From contig NZ_CABFMN010000075.1 of assembly GCF_901875635.1 (NCBI RefSeq), positions 25,657 to 89,656 of the forward strand: 64,000 nt of DNA. Direction: 5' to 3'. Below, piece by piece: positions 35,179 to 43,470 of the stretch (within the stretch, counting starts at the first letter, position 1; each line of letters opens with the position of its first letter). A program made the position numbers and the translations under genes. The DNA is from Xylophilus ampelinus (GTDB lineage Bacteria > Pseudomonadota > Gammaproteobacteria > Burkholderiales > Burkholderiaceae_C). The notes under the pieces were generated by a model. The model did not search any database and was not told where the DNA came from. It saw only the letters and a program-made list of their open reading frames with translations.

Positions 35179-36302
35179 GTGCCCGCGTCCCCCGGCATGT
35201 GGACGCCCATGTGGTGCCCTGCCGCGGCCCCGGCGACCTGAGCGGCGTGCAGGCGCTGGTCGAGGCCGGCGTGCTCGAACCGCGCGACATCGTCGCGGTG
35301 ATGGGCAAGACCGAGGGCAACGGCTGCGTCAACGACCACACGCGCGACTTCGCCGCCATGGCCTGGTGCCACTACCTCGCGCCCCACCTCGGCTGCACGC
35401 CGCAGGCGGTGCATGCGCAGGTGGCGCTGGTGATGTCCGGCGGCACCGAGGGCGTGCTGTCGCCGCACTTCACCGTCTTCACCCGCCGCGCGGCATTGCC
35501 GCATGAAGTGGTGGAGGGCGAGAAGCGGCTGGTGGTCGGCATCGCCCACACGCGCGACTTCGCGCCGGAGGAAATGGGCCGCCAGGCGCAGATCGCCGCC
35601 ACGGCCGAGGCCGTGCAGGCCGCCATGCGCGACGCCGGCATCGACAGTGCGGCCGACGTGCACTTCGTGCAGGTCAAGTGCCCGCTGCTCACCTCGGCCA
35701 AGGTGGACGACGCGCTCGGCCGCGGGCGGGACACGGTGACGCGCGACACCTACGAGTCGATGGGCTACTCGCGCGGCGCCTCGGCGTTGGGCGTGGGCGT
35801 GGCGCTGGGCGAGATTGACCCGGCCCGCGCCACCGACGCGGCCGTGCTGCACGACACGTCGCTGCATTCGGCGCGCGCCTCGGTGTCGGCCGGCATCGAG
35901 CTGGAAGGCAACGTCGTCATCGTGCTGGGCGAGGCCACGGGCAGCGCCTCGCCGCTGCGCATCGGCCATGCGTTGATGCGCGATGCCGTGGACACGGCCG
36001 GCCTGCGCACGCTGCTGCGCGAGCACTTCGGGCTGGACCCGGAGGCCGATGCGGCGCTGATCGCTCAACGGCTGGTCAACCTGCTGGCCAAGGCCGAGGC
36101 CAGCCCCGACGGCCGCGTGCGCGGCCTGCGCCACACCATGCTGAACGACTCGGACATCCACTCCACCCGCCATGCGCGCGCCGCAGTCGGTGCGGTGCTG
36201 GCCTCGGTGGCTGGCCGCACGGCGCTGTACGTCTCGGGCGGTGCCGAGCACCAGGGCCCGCCCGGAGGCGGCCCGGTGGCCGCGCTGGTGCGCGTCGGCT
36301 GA
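35175..36302 (+). CDS. Ring-opening amidohydrolase, cyanuric acid hydrolase/barbiturase family
   Basis: 375 residues, coupled to the previous gene by ATGA. It has the three-fold repeated Toblerone fold of AtzD/TrzD/Bar with three Ser-Lys pairs: Lys45 (MGKTEGNGCVND) with Ser88 (VMSGGTEG); Lys168 (VKCPLLTSAK) with a Ser in HSARASVSAGIEL; Lys306 (LLAKAEASPDGR) with Ser354 (YVSGGAEHQGPPGGG). Cyanuric acid hydrolase gives 1-carboxybiuret, the AtzEG substrate; barbiturase gives ureidomalonate. I cannot separate the two by eye. The atzEGFH and biuH genes 10-25 kb away favour a triazine, while the neighbouring dihydropyrimidinase-like gene favours a pyrimidine. Confidence 0.88.
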   Translation: MSARVPRHVDAHVVPCRGPGDLSGVQALVEAGVLEPRDIVAVMGKTEGNGCVNDHTRDFAAMAWCHYLAPHLGCTPQAVHAQVALVMSGGTEGVLSPHFTVFTRRAALPHEVVEGEKRLVVGIAHTRDFAPEEMGRQAQIAATAEAVQAAMRDAGIDSAADVHFVQVKCPLLTSAKVDDALGRGRDTVTRDTYESMGYSRGASALGVGVALGEIDPARATDAAVLHDTSLHSARASVSAGIELEGNVVIVLGEATGSASPLRIGHALMRDAVDTAGLRTLLREHFGLDPEADAALIAQRLVNLLAKAEASPDGRVRGLRHTMLNDSDIHSTRHARAAVGAVLASVAGRTALYVSGGAEHQGPPGGGPVAALVRVG

Positions 36303-36327
36303 GCCCACTCCTTTGCTGGAACCTCCC

Positions 36328-37200
36328 ATGAGCCAGAGCTTCATCCAACTCTCCGACGTGATGCTGCGCTACGGCGGCGGCACCATCGCCCTGGACCACA
36401 CCACGCTGGGCATCGACCGCGGCGACTTCGTCGCGCTGGTCGGCCCCAGCGGCTGCGGCAAGTCCACCATCCTCAAGCTGCTGGCCGGCCTGCTGCGGCC
36501 CACCTCGGGCGCGGTCATCGCCGGCGGGCGCGAGGTCGGGGCGGCCGGCGCGCGCCCCGTGGTGGCCGGACGGCCGGCGCTGCGCATCGGCCTGGCCTTC
36601 CAGAACCCGACCATGCTGCCCTGGCTCACGATCCGCGAGAACGTGATGATTCCGCTGAAGATCGTCGAGCCCTTCCGCCAGGACTACGCGCGCAAGAAGC
36701 GCGGCGAGTACGCCGAGCGCGCCGACGCGCTGCTGGCCCAAGTGGGCCTGCGCGGCTTCGGCGACAAGCGGCCCTGGCAGCTGTCGGGCGGCATGCTGCA
36801 GCGCGCCTCGCTGTGCCGCGCGCTGGTGCACCAGCCCGAGCTGCTGCTGCTGGACGAGCCCTTCGGCGCGCTCGACCAGTTCACCCGCGAGGAGCTGTGG
36901 GACATCATGCAGACGCTGTGGATGACCCAGCGGCCCACCGTGCTGCTGGTGACGCACGATCTGCGCGAGTCGGCCTACCTGGCCAACCGCATCTGCGTGA
37001 TGAGCGCGCGGCCCGGCCGCATCCTGGAGACGCGCGACGTGGACTTCGCCCGCCCGCGCACGCTGCAGTCCAGCTACGACCCGGCTTTCGGGGCGCTGGT
37101 GCAGCAGCTGCGCATGCGCATCGCGGAGGCGCGCTGCGAGAGCGACACGGCCGCCGTTGCCGCTGTCGTGCCCGCTGCGCTGCAGGGGGTGGCGGCATGA
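36328..37200 (+). CDS. ABC transporter ATP-binding protein, NitT/TauT type
   Basis: 290 residues. Walker A VGPSGCGKST (Lys45), Q-loop LAFQNPTMLPWL, signature LSGGMLQRA, Walker B LLLLDEPFGALD and LLVTHDLRESAYLA. A 40-residue Ala/Val-rich tail follows the domain. Its stop overlaps the permease start. It energises the importer for the ligand of the NMT1/THI5-like receptors at 31809 and 38287. Confidence 0.9.
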   Translation: MSQSFIQLSDVMLRYGGGTIALDHTTLGIDRGDFVALVGPSGCGKSTILKLLAGLLRPTSGAVIAGGREVGAAGARPVVAGRPALRIGLAFQNPTMLPWLTIRENVMIPLKIVEPFRQDYARKKRGEYAERADALLAQVGLRGFGDKRPWQLSGGMLQRASLCRALVHQPELLLLDEPFGALDQFTREELWDIMQTLWMTQRPTVLLVTHDLRESAYLANRICVMSARPGRILETRDVDFARPRTLQSSYDPAFGALVQQLRMRIAEARCESDTAAVAAVVPAALQGVAA

Positions 37201-38051
37201 ACAACGCGCATGTGAACATCGCGGACGGGGTCGAACCCGCAGTCGAAGCCGCCGCGCCCGCGATGCTGCGGCTGTCCCCTGTGGTGCGTCAGCGCCTGCT
37301 GTCCGGCCTCGCCCTGGTGGGCTTCTTCGTGATCTGGGAACTCGTGTGCCTGGCCAGCGGCATCTCGGACCTGGTGCTGCCCCGCCCCAGCCAGATCGCC
37401 CGCGTGCTGATCGAGCGCATGCCGCTGCTGTGGCCGCACACGGTGCAGACGCTCTACACCACGCTGCTCGGCTTCGCGCTGGGCGTGGCGGCGGGCATCG
37501 TCATCGGCGTGGGCATCGGCTCGTCGCGGCTGGCCTACGACGTCACCTATCCGCTGCTGGTGGGCTTCTCCAGCATTCCGAAGGTGGCGGTGGTCCCGCT
37601 CTTCGTCGTGTGGTTCGGCGCCGGCACCGTGCCGGCGGTGCTGACCTCGATGGTCATCAGCATCTTCCCGGTGGTGGTCAATGTGGCCACGGGCCTCGCC
37701 AGCACCGAGCCCGAGCTGGAGGACGTGCTGCGCGTGCTGGGCGCGCGCAAGCGCGACATCCTCTGGAACGTGGGCCTGCCGCGCGCCATGCCCTACCTGT
37801 TCGCCTCGCTCAAGATCGCCATCACGCTGTCCTTCGTGGGCACGGTGCTCTCGGAGACCGTGGCCTCCAACCGCGGCATTGGCACCGTGATGATGATCGC
37901 CAGCGGCAACTTCGACGTGCCGATGGTGTTCGCCGGCCTCTTCCTGCTGGCGGCCATGGGCGTGGTGCTCTATGCGCTGTCGGCGCTGGTGGAGCGGCGC
38001 GTGACCGGCTGGTCGCAGCGCAAGACCGACCTGGCGGCGACCGGCGCCTGA
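37197..38051 (+). CDS. ABC transporter permease, NitT/TauT type
   Basis: 284 residues, about six membrane segments after a 30-residue cytoplasmic arm. Docking loop LRVLGARKRDILWNVGLPRA near residue 178, then SLKIAITLSFVGTVLSETVA. It is coupled to the ATPase by ATGA. An inverted repeat follows before the next binding protein. Confidence 0.9.
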   Translation: MNNAHVNIADGVEPAVEAAAPAMLRLSPVVRQRLLSGLALVGFFVIWELVCLASGISDLVLPRPSQIARVLIERMPLLWPHTVQTLYTTLLGFALGVAAGIVIGVGIGSSRLAYDVTYPLLVGFSSIPKVAVVPLFVVWFGAGTVPAVLTSMVISIFPVVVNVATGLASTEPELEDVLRVLGARKRDILWNVGLPRAMPYLFASLKIAITLSFVGTVLSETVASNRGIGTVMMIASGNFDVPMVFAGLFLLAAMGVVLYALSALVERRVTGWSQRKTDLAATGA

Positions 38052-38153
38052 GGCACGACGCCCGGCGCAGACACCGCGCACCCTCGATGCAATGCGGGTC
38101 AGTGAACCCCAAATCGTTCGGGCCAACCCACAGCCGTCCTGTTCAACCCACAG

Positions 38154-38225
38154 CCGTTCGGGCTGAGCCTGTCGAAGCCGGGGCACGCAAGTGTCCAAGC
38201 CCTTCGACAGGCTCAGGGCGAACGG
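38154..38225. repeat. Inverted repeat (GAGCCTGTCGAAG type)
   Basis: Arms CCGTTCGGGCTGAGCCTGTC (starting 38154) and GACAGGCTCAGGGCGAACGG (ending 38225) pair with one mismatch around a 24-base spacer. Short partial copies of CAACCCACAGCCGT lie just before it. This palindrome type is widespread between genes in many proteobacteria. It sits in the 235-bp gap inside an otherwise tightly packed operon. Confidence 0.7.
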
Positions 38226-38286
38226 GTCACCCGGTGCGGACCGGCGCACGGACGCCGTTCTGCCTTCCCTTCTTCAAGGAGCTTCC

Positions 38287-39348
38287 ATGTCCCGCTTCCT
38301 CCCCCGCCGCGCCGCCGGCCTGGCGCTGTCGGCCCTCTCCCTGCTGATGGCCCTGGGCGCCGCGCTGGCGCCCGCACCGGCCGCCGCGCAGGCCGAGACC
38401 CCGATCAAATTCGTGCTCGACTGGAAGCTGCAGGGCGTGCACGCCTGGTACTACCTCGCGCAGGACCGCGGCTACTTCGCCCGCGAGAAGCTGGCCGTGA
38501 CCATCGACCAGGGCGAGGGCTCGGCCGCCACCGTCACCAAGATCATGGCCGGTGCCTACCAGGCCGGCTTCGGCGACGTGAACGCCATCGTGCAAAACGC
38601 CGCCGCCAAGCCGGGCCAGGCGCCGGTGATGGTCTACATGCTCTACAACCGCGCGCCCTTCGCGCTCATCGCCAAGGCCGACGGACCCATCCGCACGCCC
38701 AGGGACCTGGAAGGCCGCACCGTCGGCACGCCCGCCGGCGGCGCCGCGGCCCGCATGTTCCCGGTGATCGCGGCGCGCACCGGCATCGACGCCGCCAGGG
38801 TCGCCTGGACCAACGTCGCGCCCAACCTGCAGGAGCAACTGCTGCTCAAGGGCCATGTGGATGCCGCGGCGGTGTTCTCGGTCACCAGCTACATGAACCT
38901 GGTGGCCCAGGGCATCGACCCCGACAAGGACATCCGCTGGTTCCACTACGGCGACCACGGCGTCGAGCTCTACGGCAACGGCGTGATGGTGTCGCAGCAA
39001 CTGCTGCGCGAACGGCCGGAGGCCGTGGCCGGCCTGGTGCGGGCGATCAACCACGCGGTGCGCCACACCATCGCCGACCCCGACGCCGCCATCGCCGCCC
39101 TGGTCAAGCGCGAGCCGCTGCTGAACAAGGACCTGGAAAAGCGCCGCCTGCTCTACACGCTGCGCAGCGTCATGCTCACGCCCGAGGTCGCCACGCAGGG
39201 CCTGGGCGAGGTGAGCGACGCCCGCTTCGCCCGCGCCTTCCTGCAACTCAAGGAGGCCTTCGGCCTGCCGCGCGTGCCCACGGCGGCCGAGGTCTTCGAC
39301 CGCCGCTTCCTGCCGCCGCTGGCCGAGCGCACGGTGGCCCAGCGATGA
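38287..39348 (+). CDS. ABC substrate-binding protein, NMT1/THI5-like (second paralogue)
   Basis: 353 residues from ATG 38287 (RBS AAGGAG). Signal peptide ending AAAQA. It parallels the protein at 31809 segment by segment: FVLDWKLQGVHAWYYLAQDR, DQGEGSAATVTKIMAGAYQA, ARDLEGRTVGTP and the end VFDRRFLPPLAER. HAWYYLAQDRGYF is the usual THI5/pyrimidine-precursor receptor wording. It probably shares the ATPase and permease just upstream. The stop overlaps the amidohydrolase start. Confidence 0.87.
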   Translation: MSRFLPRRAAGLALSALSLLMALGAALAPAPAAAQAETPIKFVLDWKLQGVHAWYYLAQDRGYFAREKLAVTIDQGEGSAATVTKIMAGAYQAGFGDVNAIVQNAAAKPGQAPVMVYMLYNRAPFALIAKADGPIRTPRDLEGRTVGTPAGGAAARMFPVIAARTGIDAARVAWTNVAPNLQEQLLLKGHVDAAAVFSVTSYMNLVAQGIDPDKDIRWFHYGDHGVELYGNGVMVSQQLLRERPEAVAGLVRAINHAVRHTIADPDAAIAALVKREPLLNKDLEKRRLLYTLRSVMLTPEVATQGLGEVSDARFARAFLQLKEAFGLPRVPTAAEVFDRRFLPPLAERTVAQR

Positions 39349-40802
39349 GCGACACCGCCACCGCCCTCGACTGCGCCTGGCTGCTGGCCGAGCCCGGTGC
39401 GGCCCCCGCGCAACGGGACATGCGCATCCGGCTCGATGGCGGTGTCGTGTCCGCCATCGAGGCCCTGCCTGCCCCGGTGCCTGGCCGACGTCGCCTGGCC
39501 CTGCCGGCGCTGGCCAATGCGCACGACCATGCGCGCACCGTGCGCAGCGCCACGCTGGGCGCATTCGGCCAGCCGCTCGAGAGCTGGCTGCCCTTCCTGG
39601 GCGTGGTGCCGGGCATGGATCCGTACCTCTGCGCTGCGACCTCCTTCGCCCGTTCGCTGCGCAACGGCGTGGTGGACCTGATGGTCCACTACACCCGTGT
39701 GCAGGGCGGCCTGCCCTATGTCGACGAGGCAGAAGCCGTGGGCCGGGCCGCACGCGACGTGGGGGTGCGCATCGGCTTCGCCGTGGCCCTGCGCGACCGC
39801 CACGGCCTGGGCTACGCGGACGATGCGACGGTGCTGGCCGCGCTGCGCCCGGCCATCCGCGACGACATCGCCCGCCGGCTGTCGGCGCCGTCGGTGCCGC
39901 CCGCGCAGCAGCTCGCGCTGGTGGAAGAAGTCGCGCAGCGCTTCGCCGCCGAGGGGCTGGGCGACCATGTGGAGCTGCAGTACGGCCCCACCGGCGTGCA
40001 GTGGTGCAGCACGCCGCTGCTCGAAGCCATCGCGCAGGCCTCGGCCGACACCGGCCGGCGCGTGCACATGCACCTGCTGGGGACGCAGTACCAGCGCGCC
40101 TGGGCCGACGCCGCACATCCGGGCGGCATCGTGCGCTTCCTGGACGAGATCGGCCTGCTCGGCCCGCGGCTCACCCTGGCGCACTGCACCTGGGCGCGGC
40201 CGGAGGAACTGGCCCTGATCGCCGAGCGCGGCGCGACCATCGCGGTCAACACCAGCTCCAACCTGGGCCTGAAGTCGGGCATCGCGCCGCTCGCGCAGAT
40301 GCTGGCGCAGGGCTGCCGCGTCGCCATGGGCCTGGACGGCATGGCCTTCGACGAGGACGACGATGCCCTGCGCGAGGCGCGCCTGGCCTATGCGCTGCAC
40401 CGCGGCTGGGGCTACGACACCACCATGACGCCGGCCCAGCTCTGGCGCTTCGCCTCGCGCGGGCGTATCGCGCCGGGCGAGCGGGCGGACCTCGTGCTGC
40501 TGGACTGGGACGCGCTGGACGACGACGCCCTGTTCGACGACATCGATCCGCTGGACCTGTTGCTCGCCCGCGGCAGCGGCCGGCATGTGCACACCGTCAT
40601 CGCTGGCGGCCACACCGTCGTTCAGGCCGGCCGCGTCGTCGGCGTCGATGAAGTCGGCCTGCAGGTCGAGCTGCTTGCCCGCATGCGGTCGGCCCTGGCG
40701 GCGGATACTGCCCATGCCGGCTGGCGCCGCACCGTGCAGGCCTTCGCCGAGGACATGGCCCCCTTTTGCCGCGACGGCCGCTTCCTGGGCGGCTGCTGCT
40801 AA
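39345..40802 (+). CDS. TRZ/ATZ-type metal-dependent amidohydrolase (deaminase-like)
   Basis: 485 residues, last gene of the operon. Metal ligands: His60-Asp61-His62 in ANAHDHART, His in VHMHLLGTQYQ near 244, His in LAHCTWARPEE near 280 and Asp in MGLDGMAFDEDDD near 330, with ASRGRIAPGERADLVLLD closing the barrel. This is the cytosine-deaminase/s-triazine-hydrolase branch of the superfamily, which removes amino, alkylamino or chloro groups from aromatic rings. In this operon it could convert an aminated ring to the oxo ring that is then opened. HDH in place of the common HTH is a mild variant. Confidence 0.82.
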   Translation: MSDTATALDCAWLLAEPGAAPAQRDMRIRLDGGVVSAIEALPAPVPGRRRLALPALANAHDHARTVRSATLGAFGQPLESWLPFLGVVPGMDPYLCAATSFARSLRNGVVDLMVHYTRVQGGLPYVDEAEAVGRAARDVGVRIGFAVALRDRHGLGYADDATVLAALRPAIRDDIARRLSAPSVPPAQQLALVEEVAQRFAAEGLGDHVELQYGPTGVQWCSTPLLEAIAQASADTGRRVHMHLLGTQYQRAWADAAHPGGIVRFLDEIGLLGPRLTLAHCTWARPEELALIAERGATIAVNTSSNLGLKSGIAPLAQMLAQGCRVAMGLDGMAFDEDDDALREARLAYALHRGWGYDTTMTPAQLWRFASRGRIAPGERADLVLLDWDALDDDALFDDIDPLDLLLARGSGRHVHTVIAGGHTVVQAGRVVGVDEVGLQVELLARMRSALAADTAHAGWRRTVQAFAEDMAPFCRDGRFLGGCC

Positions 40803-40900
40803 ACCCCGCGCCACGGGGGGCGGGGCACCGGCGCGCTCCGGGACCTGGCGGAACGCCTTAGCGCGTTCGGTCCGCGCCCGGCCGGTGGCGGTCGGCCTTC
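40803..40900. other. GC-rich gap between convergent genes with a small hairpin
   Basis: GAACGC-CTTAGC-GCGTTC at 40850-40867 forms a six-pair hairpin. There is no T-tract, so a role as terminator for either convergent gene is possible but weak. No gene seen. Confidence 0.35.
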
Positions 40901-41785
40901 TCAGCCGCGCCGCGTCAGCGCCTGCTGCACCGCGCGCACTTCGTCGTAGGCCTGGCGCACCACCTGCGCCGCCTCGCCGCGTTCGAGCACCTCGTCCAGG
41001 TCGATGCCGCACTGCGCCGGCTCGCGCGAGAACTCCTCGAAGGGCGACTGCGTCTGGGCCATCAGGTTGGCCAGCTGCAGCACGTCGCCCAGCGTCTCGG
41101 GCGGCGCCATGACGTAGCCGCGCCAGAGCGTTTCCATGGCTTCGGACAACTCGTCGGGCACGTTCAGCGCCGACAGCAGGCGCCGGGTGCCGACCGCCAG
41201 CACGGATTGGCTGCGCTCGGGCGGCTCGGGATCGCCGACCTGGGCGCGGCCGGCCAGATCGATGCTCAGTGCCGGCACCTGCTCCTGGGCCTTGGCCAGG
41301 ACGTAGAAGCCGGCGATGTCATGCAGCATGCCCGCGAACAGCGCGGTCTCGGGGGCGACTTGGGTGAAGCGCCGTGCCAGCACGGCGGCCAGCGCGGCCA
41401 CCTCGGTGCTGTGGGCCCACAGGCGTGCGACGGCCGGCTGGTTGACCTGCGCGGCGCGGTCGGCGAGCTGGGCGGTGACGAGCGCGGCAGCCACGGCGCG
41501 CAGCATCTTCAGCCCGAGGATGCTGAGCGCCTCGCGGGCATTCGTGACGGCACGGCCCGGGCGGCCATAGGCGGCGCTGTTGGCCATGGCGACCATCTTG
41601 GCCGAGACCAGGGGCTCGCTGTGCACCAGCCGCGCCACGTCGTCGATGGTGCAGTTCTCGTTGCTCGCACGGTCGATCAGCTGGATCAGCCCCGTGGACG
41701 AGGTGAGAAAGGTCAAGGACTCGTTCTCGATGCCGCCGAACAGCCTTTCCTGAAGGTCCAGCCGGCGTGTCAACTCCAACCGCAT
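40901..41785 (-). CDS. HDOD-domain protein
   Basis: 294 residues from ATG 41785 (AGGAAAGAG upstream). HDOD output-like domain: IQLIDRASNENCTIDDVARL, VHSEPLVSAKMVAMANSAAY and LSILGLKMLRAVAAALV, followed by LFAGMLHDIAGFYVLAKA near residue 150 where an HD pair is kept. HDOD proteins are non-catalytic or weakly conserved relatives of HD phosphohydrolases used in signalling. No input domain is present, so its partner is unknown. The 185-bp gap upstream to the exonuclease gene contains no other gene. Confidence 0.85.
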   Translation of the reverse strand: MRLELTRRLDLQERLFGGIENESLTFLTSSTGLIQLIDRASNENCTIDDVARLVHSEPLVSAKMVAMANSAAYGRPGRAVTNAREALSILGLKMLRAVAAALVTAQLADRAAQVNQPAVARLWAHSTEVAALAAVLARRFTQVAPETALFAGMLHDIAGFYVLAKAQEQVPALSIDLAGRAQVGDPEPPERSQSVLAVGTRRLLSALNVPDELSEAMETLWRGYVMAPPETLGDVLQLANLMAQTQSPFEEFSREPAQCGIDLDEVLERGEAAQVVRQAYDEVRAVQQALTRRG

Positions 41786-41970
41786 GGCGCTCTTTCCTGT
41801 CTCGTTGCGCGCATCGCTGCGCCGTGGCGAATACCAAAGGCGTAATTCTCGCCATCCGACGCGCGGCTGCAGGCCGCCGATGTGAAAAATAGGCGACTGG
41901 CGGTCGATGGCTGTTGGACGGGCACGACGGATCGCGGCCACGGGGGCGCGCGCCCCGGCGTTCGGCGCCG

Positions 41971-42774
41971 CTACAGGGTGAACGCGTAGTCCACCGTGAT
42001 CGGCGCGTGGTCGCTGAACTTGATGGTCTTGAAGATGTGCTCGCTGCGCGCCAGCAGCGCCATGGCCGGCGTGGCCAGGTGGTAGTCCAGGCGCCAGCCC
42101 ACATTCTTCGCATAAGCCTGGCCGCGGTTGCTCCACCAGGTGTAGCAGGCGTCGGTGGTGTCGGGCTGCAGATGGCGGTAGACGTCGACCAGGCCGGCGC
42201 CCTCGGCCCCGGCGTCGAGCAGGCGCGTCATCCAGGCGCGCTCCTCGGGCAGGAAGCCGCTGTTCTTCTGGTTGCCCTTCCAGTTCTTGAGGTCGGCTTC
42301 CTTGTGGGCGATGTTGATGTCGCCGCACAGGATGAACTCGCGGCCTTGCTTGAGCGCGACGAGGTACGGCATGAAGCCGGCGAGGAAGCGGAACTTGGCG
42401 GCCTGCCGCTCCTCGCCCGAGCTGCCGCTCGGGAAGTAGCAGCTGATGATCGACAGCTTGCGTTGCGGCGTGTCGAAGCGCAGTTCCAGGTAGCGGCCTT
42501 CGGCGTCGAACTCGGCGTCGCCCCAGCCGACGACGACGTCGCTGGGGGCGTGCTTCGTGTAGATGGCCGTGCCGGCGTAGCCCTTCTTTTCGGCGAAGTG
42601 GAAGTGGCCCTTGAGGCCGGCCATTTCCTCGAAGCGGCCCTCGACGTCGCTGGCCGAGACGCGGATTTCCTGCATGCAAATACAATCCGGCGCCGTTTCG
42701 GCGACCCAGTCGGCCACCCCCTTGGTGGCGGCCGAGCGCAGGCCGTTGAGGTTGAGGCTGGTGAGTTTGAACAC
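41971..42774 (-). CDS. xth: Exodeoxyribonuclease III
   Basis: 267 residues, beginning at GTG 42774 (VFKLTSLNLNGLRSA, where homologues start MFKL). Endonuclease/exonuclease/phosphatase fold with CMQEIRVSA for the metal Glu near residue 35, YFPSGSSGEERQ, LCGDINIAHKE near 150, and the terminal KFSDHAPITVDY His. AP endonuclease and 3'-5' exonuclease of base excision repair. The start codon is 15 bp from that of divergent pyrE, so each promoter must lie within the neighbour or very close. Confidence 0.88.
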   Translation of the reverse strand: MFKLTSLNLNGLRSAATKGVADWVAETAPDCICMQEIRVSASDVEGRFEEMAGLKGHFHFAEKKGYAGTAIYTKHAPSDVVVGWGDAEFDAEGRYLELRFDTPQRKLSIISCYFPSGSSGEERQAAKFRFLAGFMPYLVALKQGREFILCGDINIAHKEADLKNWKGNQKNSGFLPEERAWMTRLLDAGAEGAGLVDVYRHLQPDTTDACYTWWSNRGQAYAKNVGWRLDYHLATPAMALLARSEHIFKTIKFSDHAPITVDYAFTL

Positions 42775-42789
42775 GACGAGGAATTCCCG

Positions 42790-43470
42790 ATGGCTGAGGT
42801 GAGAACGGATGGCGCGCTGGCGCAGGACTTCGTGCAGTTCGCGCTCGATGCCGGCGTGTTGCGCTTCGGGCAGTTCAAGACCAAGGCCGGCCGCATCAGC
42901 CCCTATTTCTTCAATGCGGGGCTCTTCAACGACGGCGCCCGCATCGCGAGGCTGGCGGAATTCTATGCAGCGCGCCTGATCGATTCCGGCCTCGAGTTCG
43001 ACATGATCTTCGGTCCCGCGTACAAGGGCATCCCGCTGGGCGCCACCGTGGCGGCCGAGTTGGCGCGCCGCGGCCGCAACGTGCCCTTCGCCTACAACCG
43101 CAAGGAAGCCAAGGACCACGGCGAGGGCGGCACCCTGGTCGGCGCACCGCTCGCCGGCCGGGTGCTCATCGTGGACGACGTGATGTCCGCCGGGACGGCC
43201 GTGCGCGAGTCGATCGCCACCATCCGCGCCGCTGGCGCCACGCCCCATGCGGTGGCCATCGCGCTGGACCGCCAGGAGATGGCGACCGAGAACGGGGTGG
43301 ACGTCCCGCACAGCGCAGTGCAATATGTCCGCAACCAGCTGGGCATGCAGGTGATCGCCATCGCCACGCTGGACGACTTGCTAGAGTATTTGGACCAGCG
43401 TGCGAGCGACGAGTTGCGCGCGCACCGTGAGGGAGTGTTGGCGTACCGGACGCGTTACGGCGCGGTCTGA
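42790..43470 (+). CDS. pyrE: Orotate phosphoribosyltransferase
   Basis: 226 residues from ATG 42790 (GAGGAA upstream). FKTKAGRISPYFFNAGLFND, FGPAYKGIPLGA near residue 75, the flexible catalytic loop YNRKEAKDHGEGG near 100 and the PRPP motif VLIVDDVMSAGTA near 125. Makes OMP from orotate and PRPP in pyrimidine synthesis. A TACAAT at 42681-42686, inside xth, could be its -10 element. The last base of its stop is shared with the next ATG. Confidence 0.93.
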   Translation: MAEVRTDGALAQDFVQFALDAGVLRFGQFKTKAGRISPYFFNAGLFNDGARIARLAEFYAARLIDSGLEFDMIFGPAYKGIPLGATVAAELARRGRNVPFAYNRKEAKDHGEGGTLVGAPLAGRVLIVDDVMSAGTAVRESIATIRAAGATPHAVAIALDRQEMATENGVDVPHSAVQYVRNQLGMQVIAIATLDDLLEYLDQRASDELRAHREGVLAYRTRYGAV

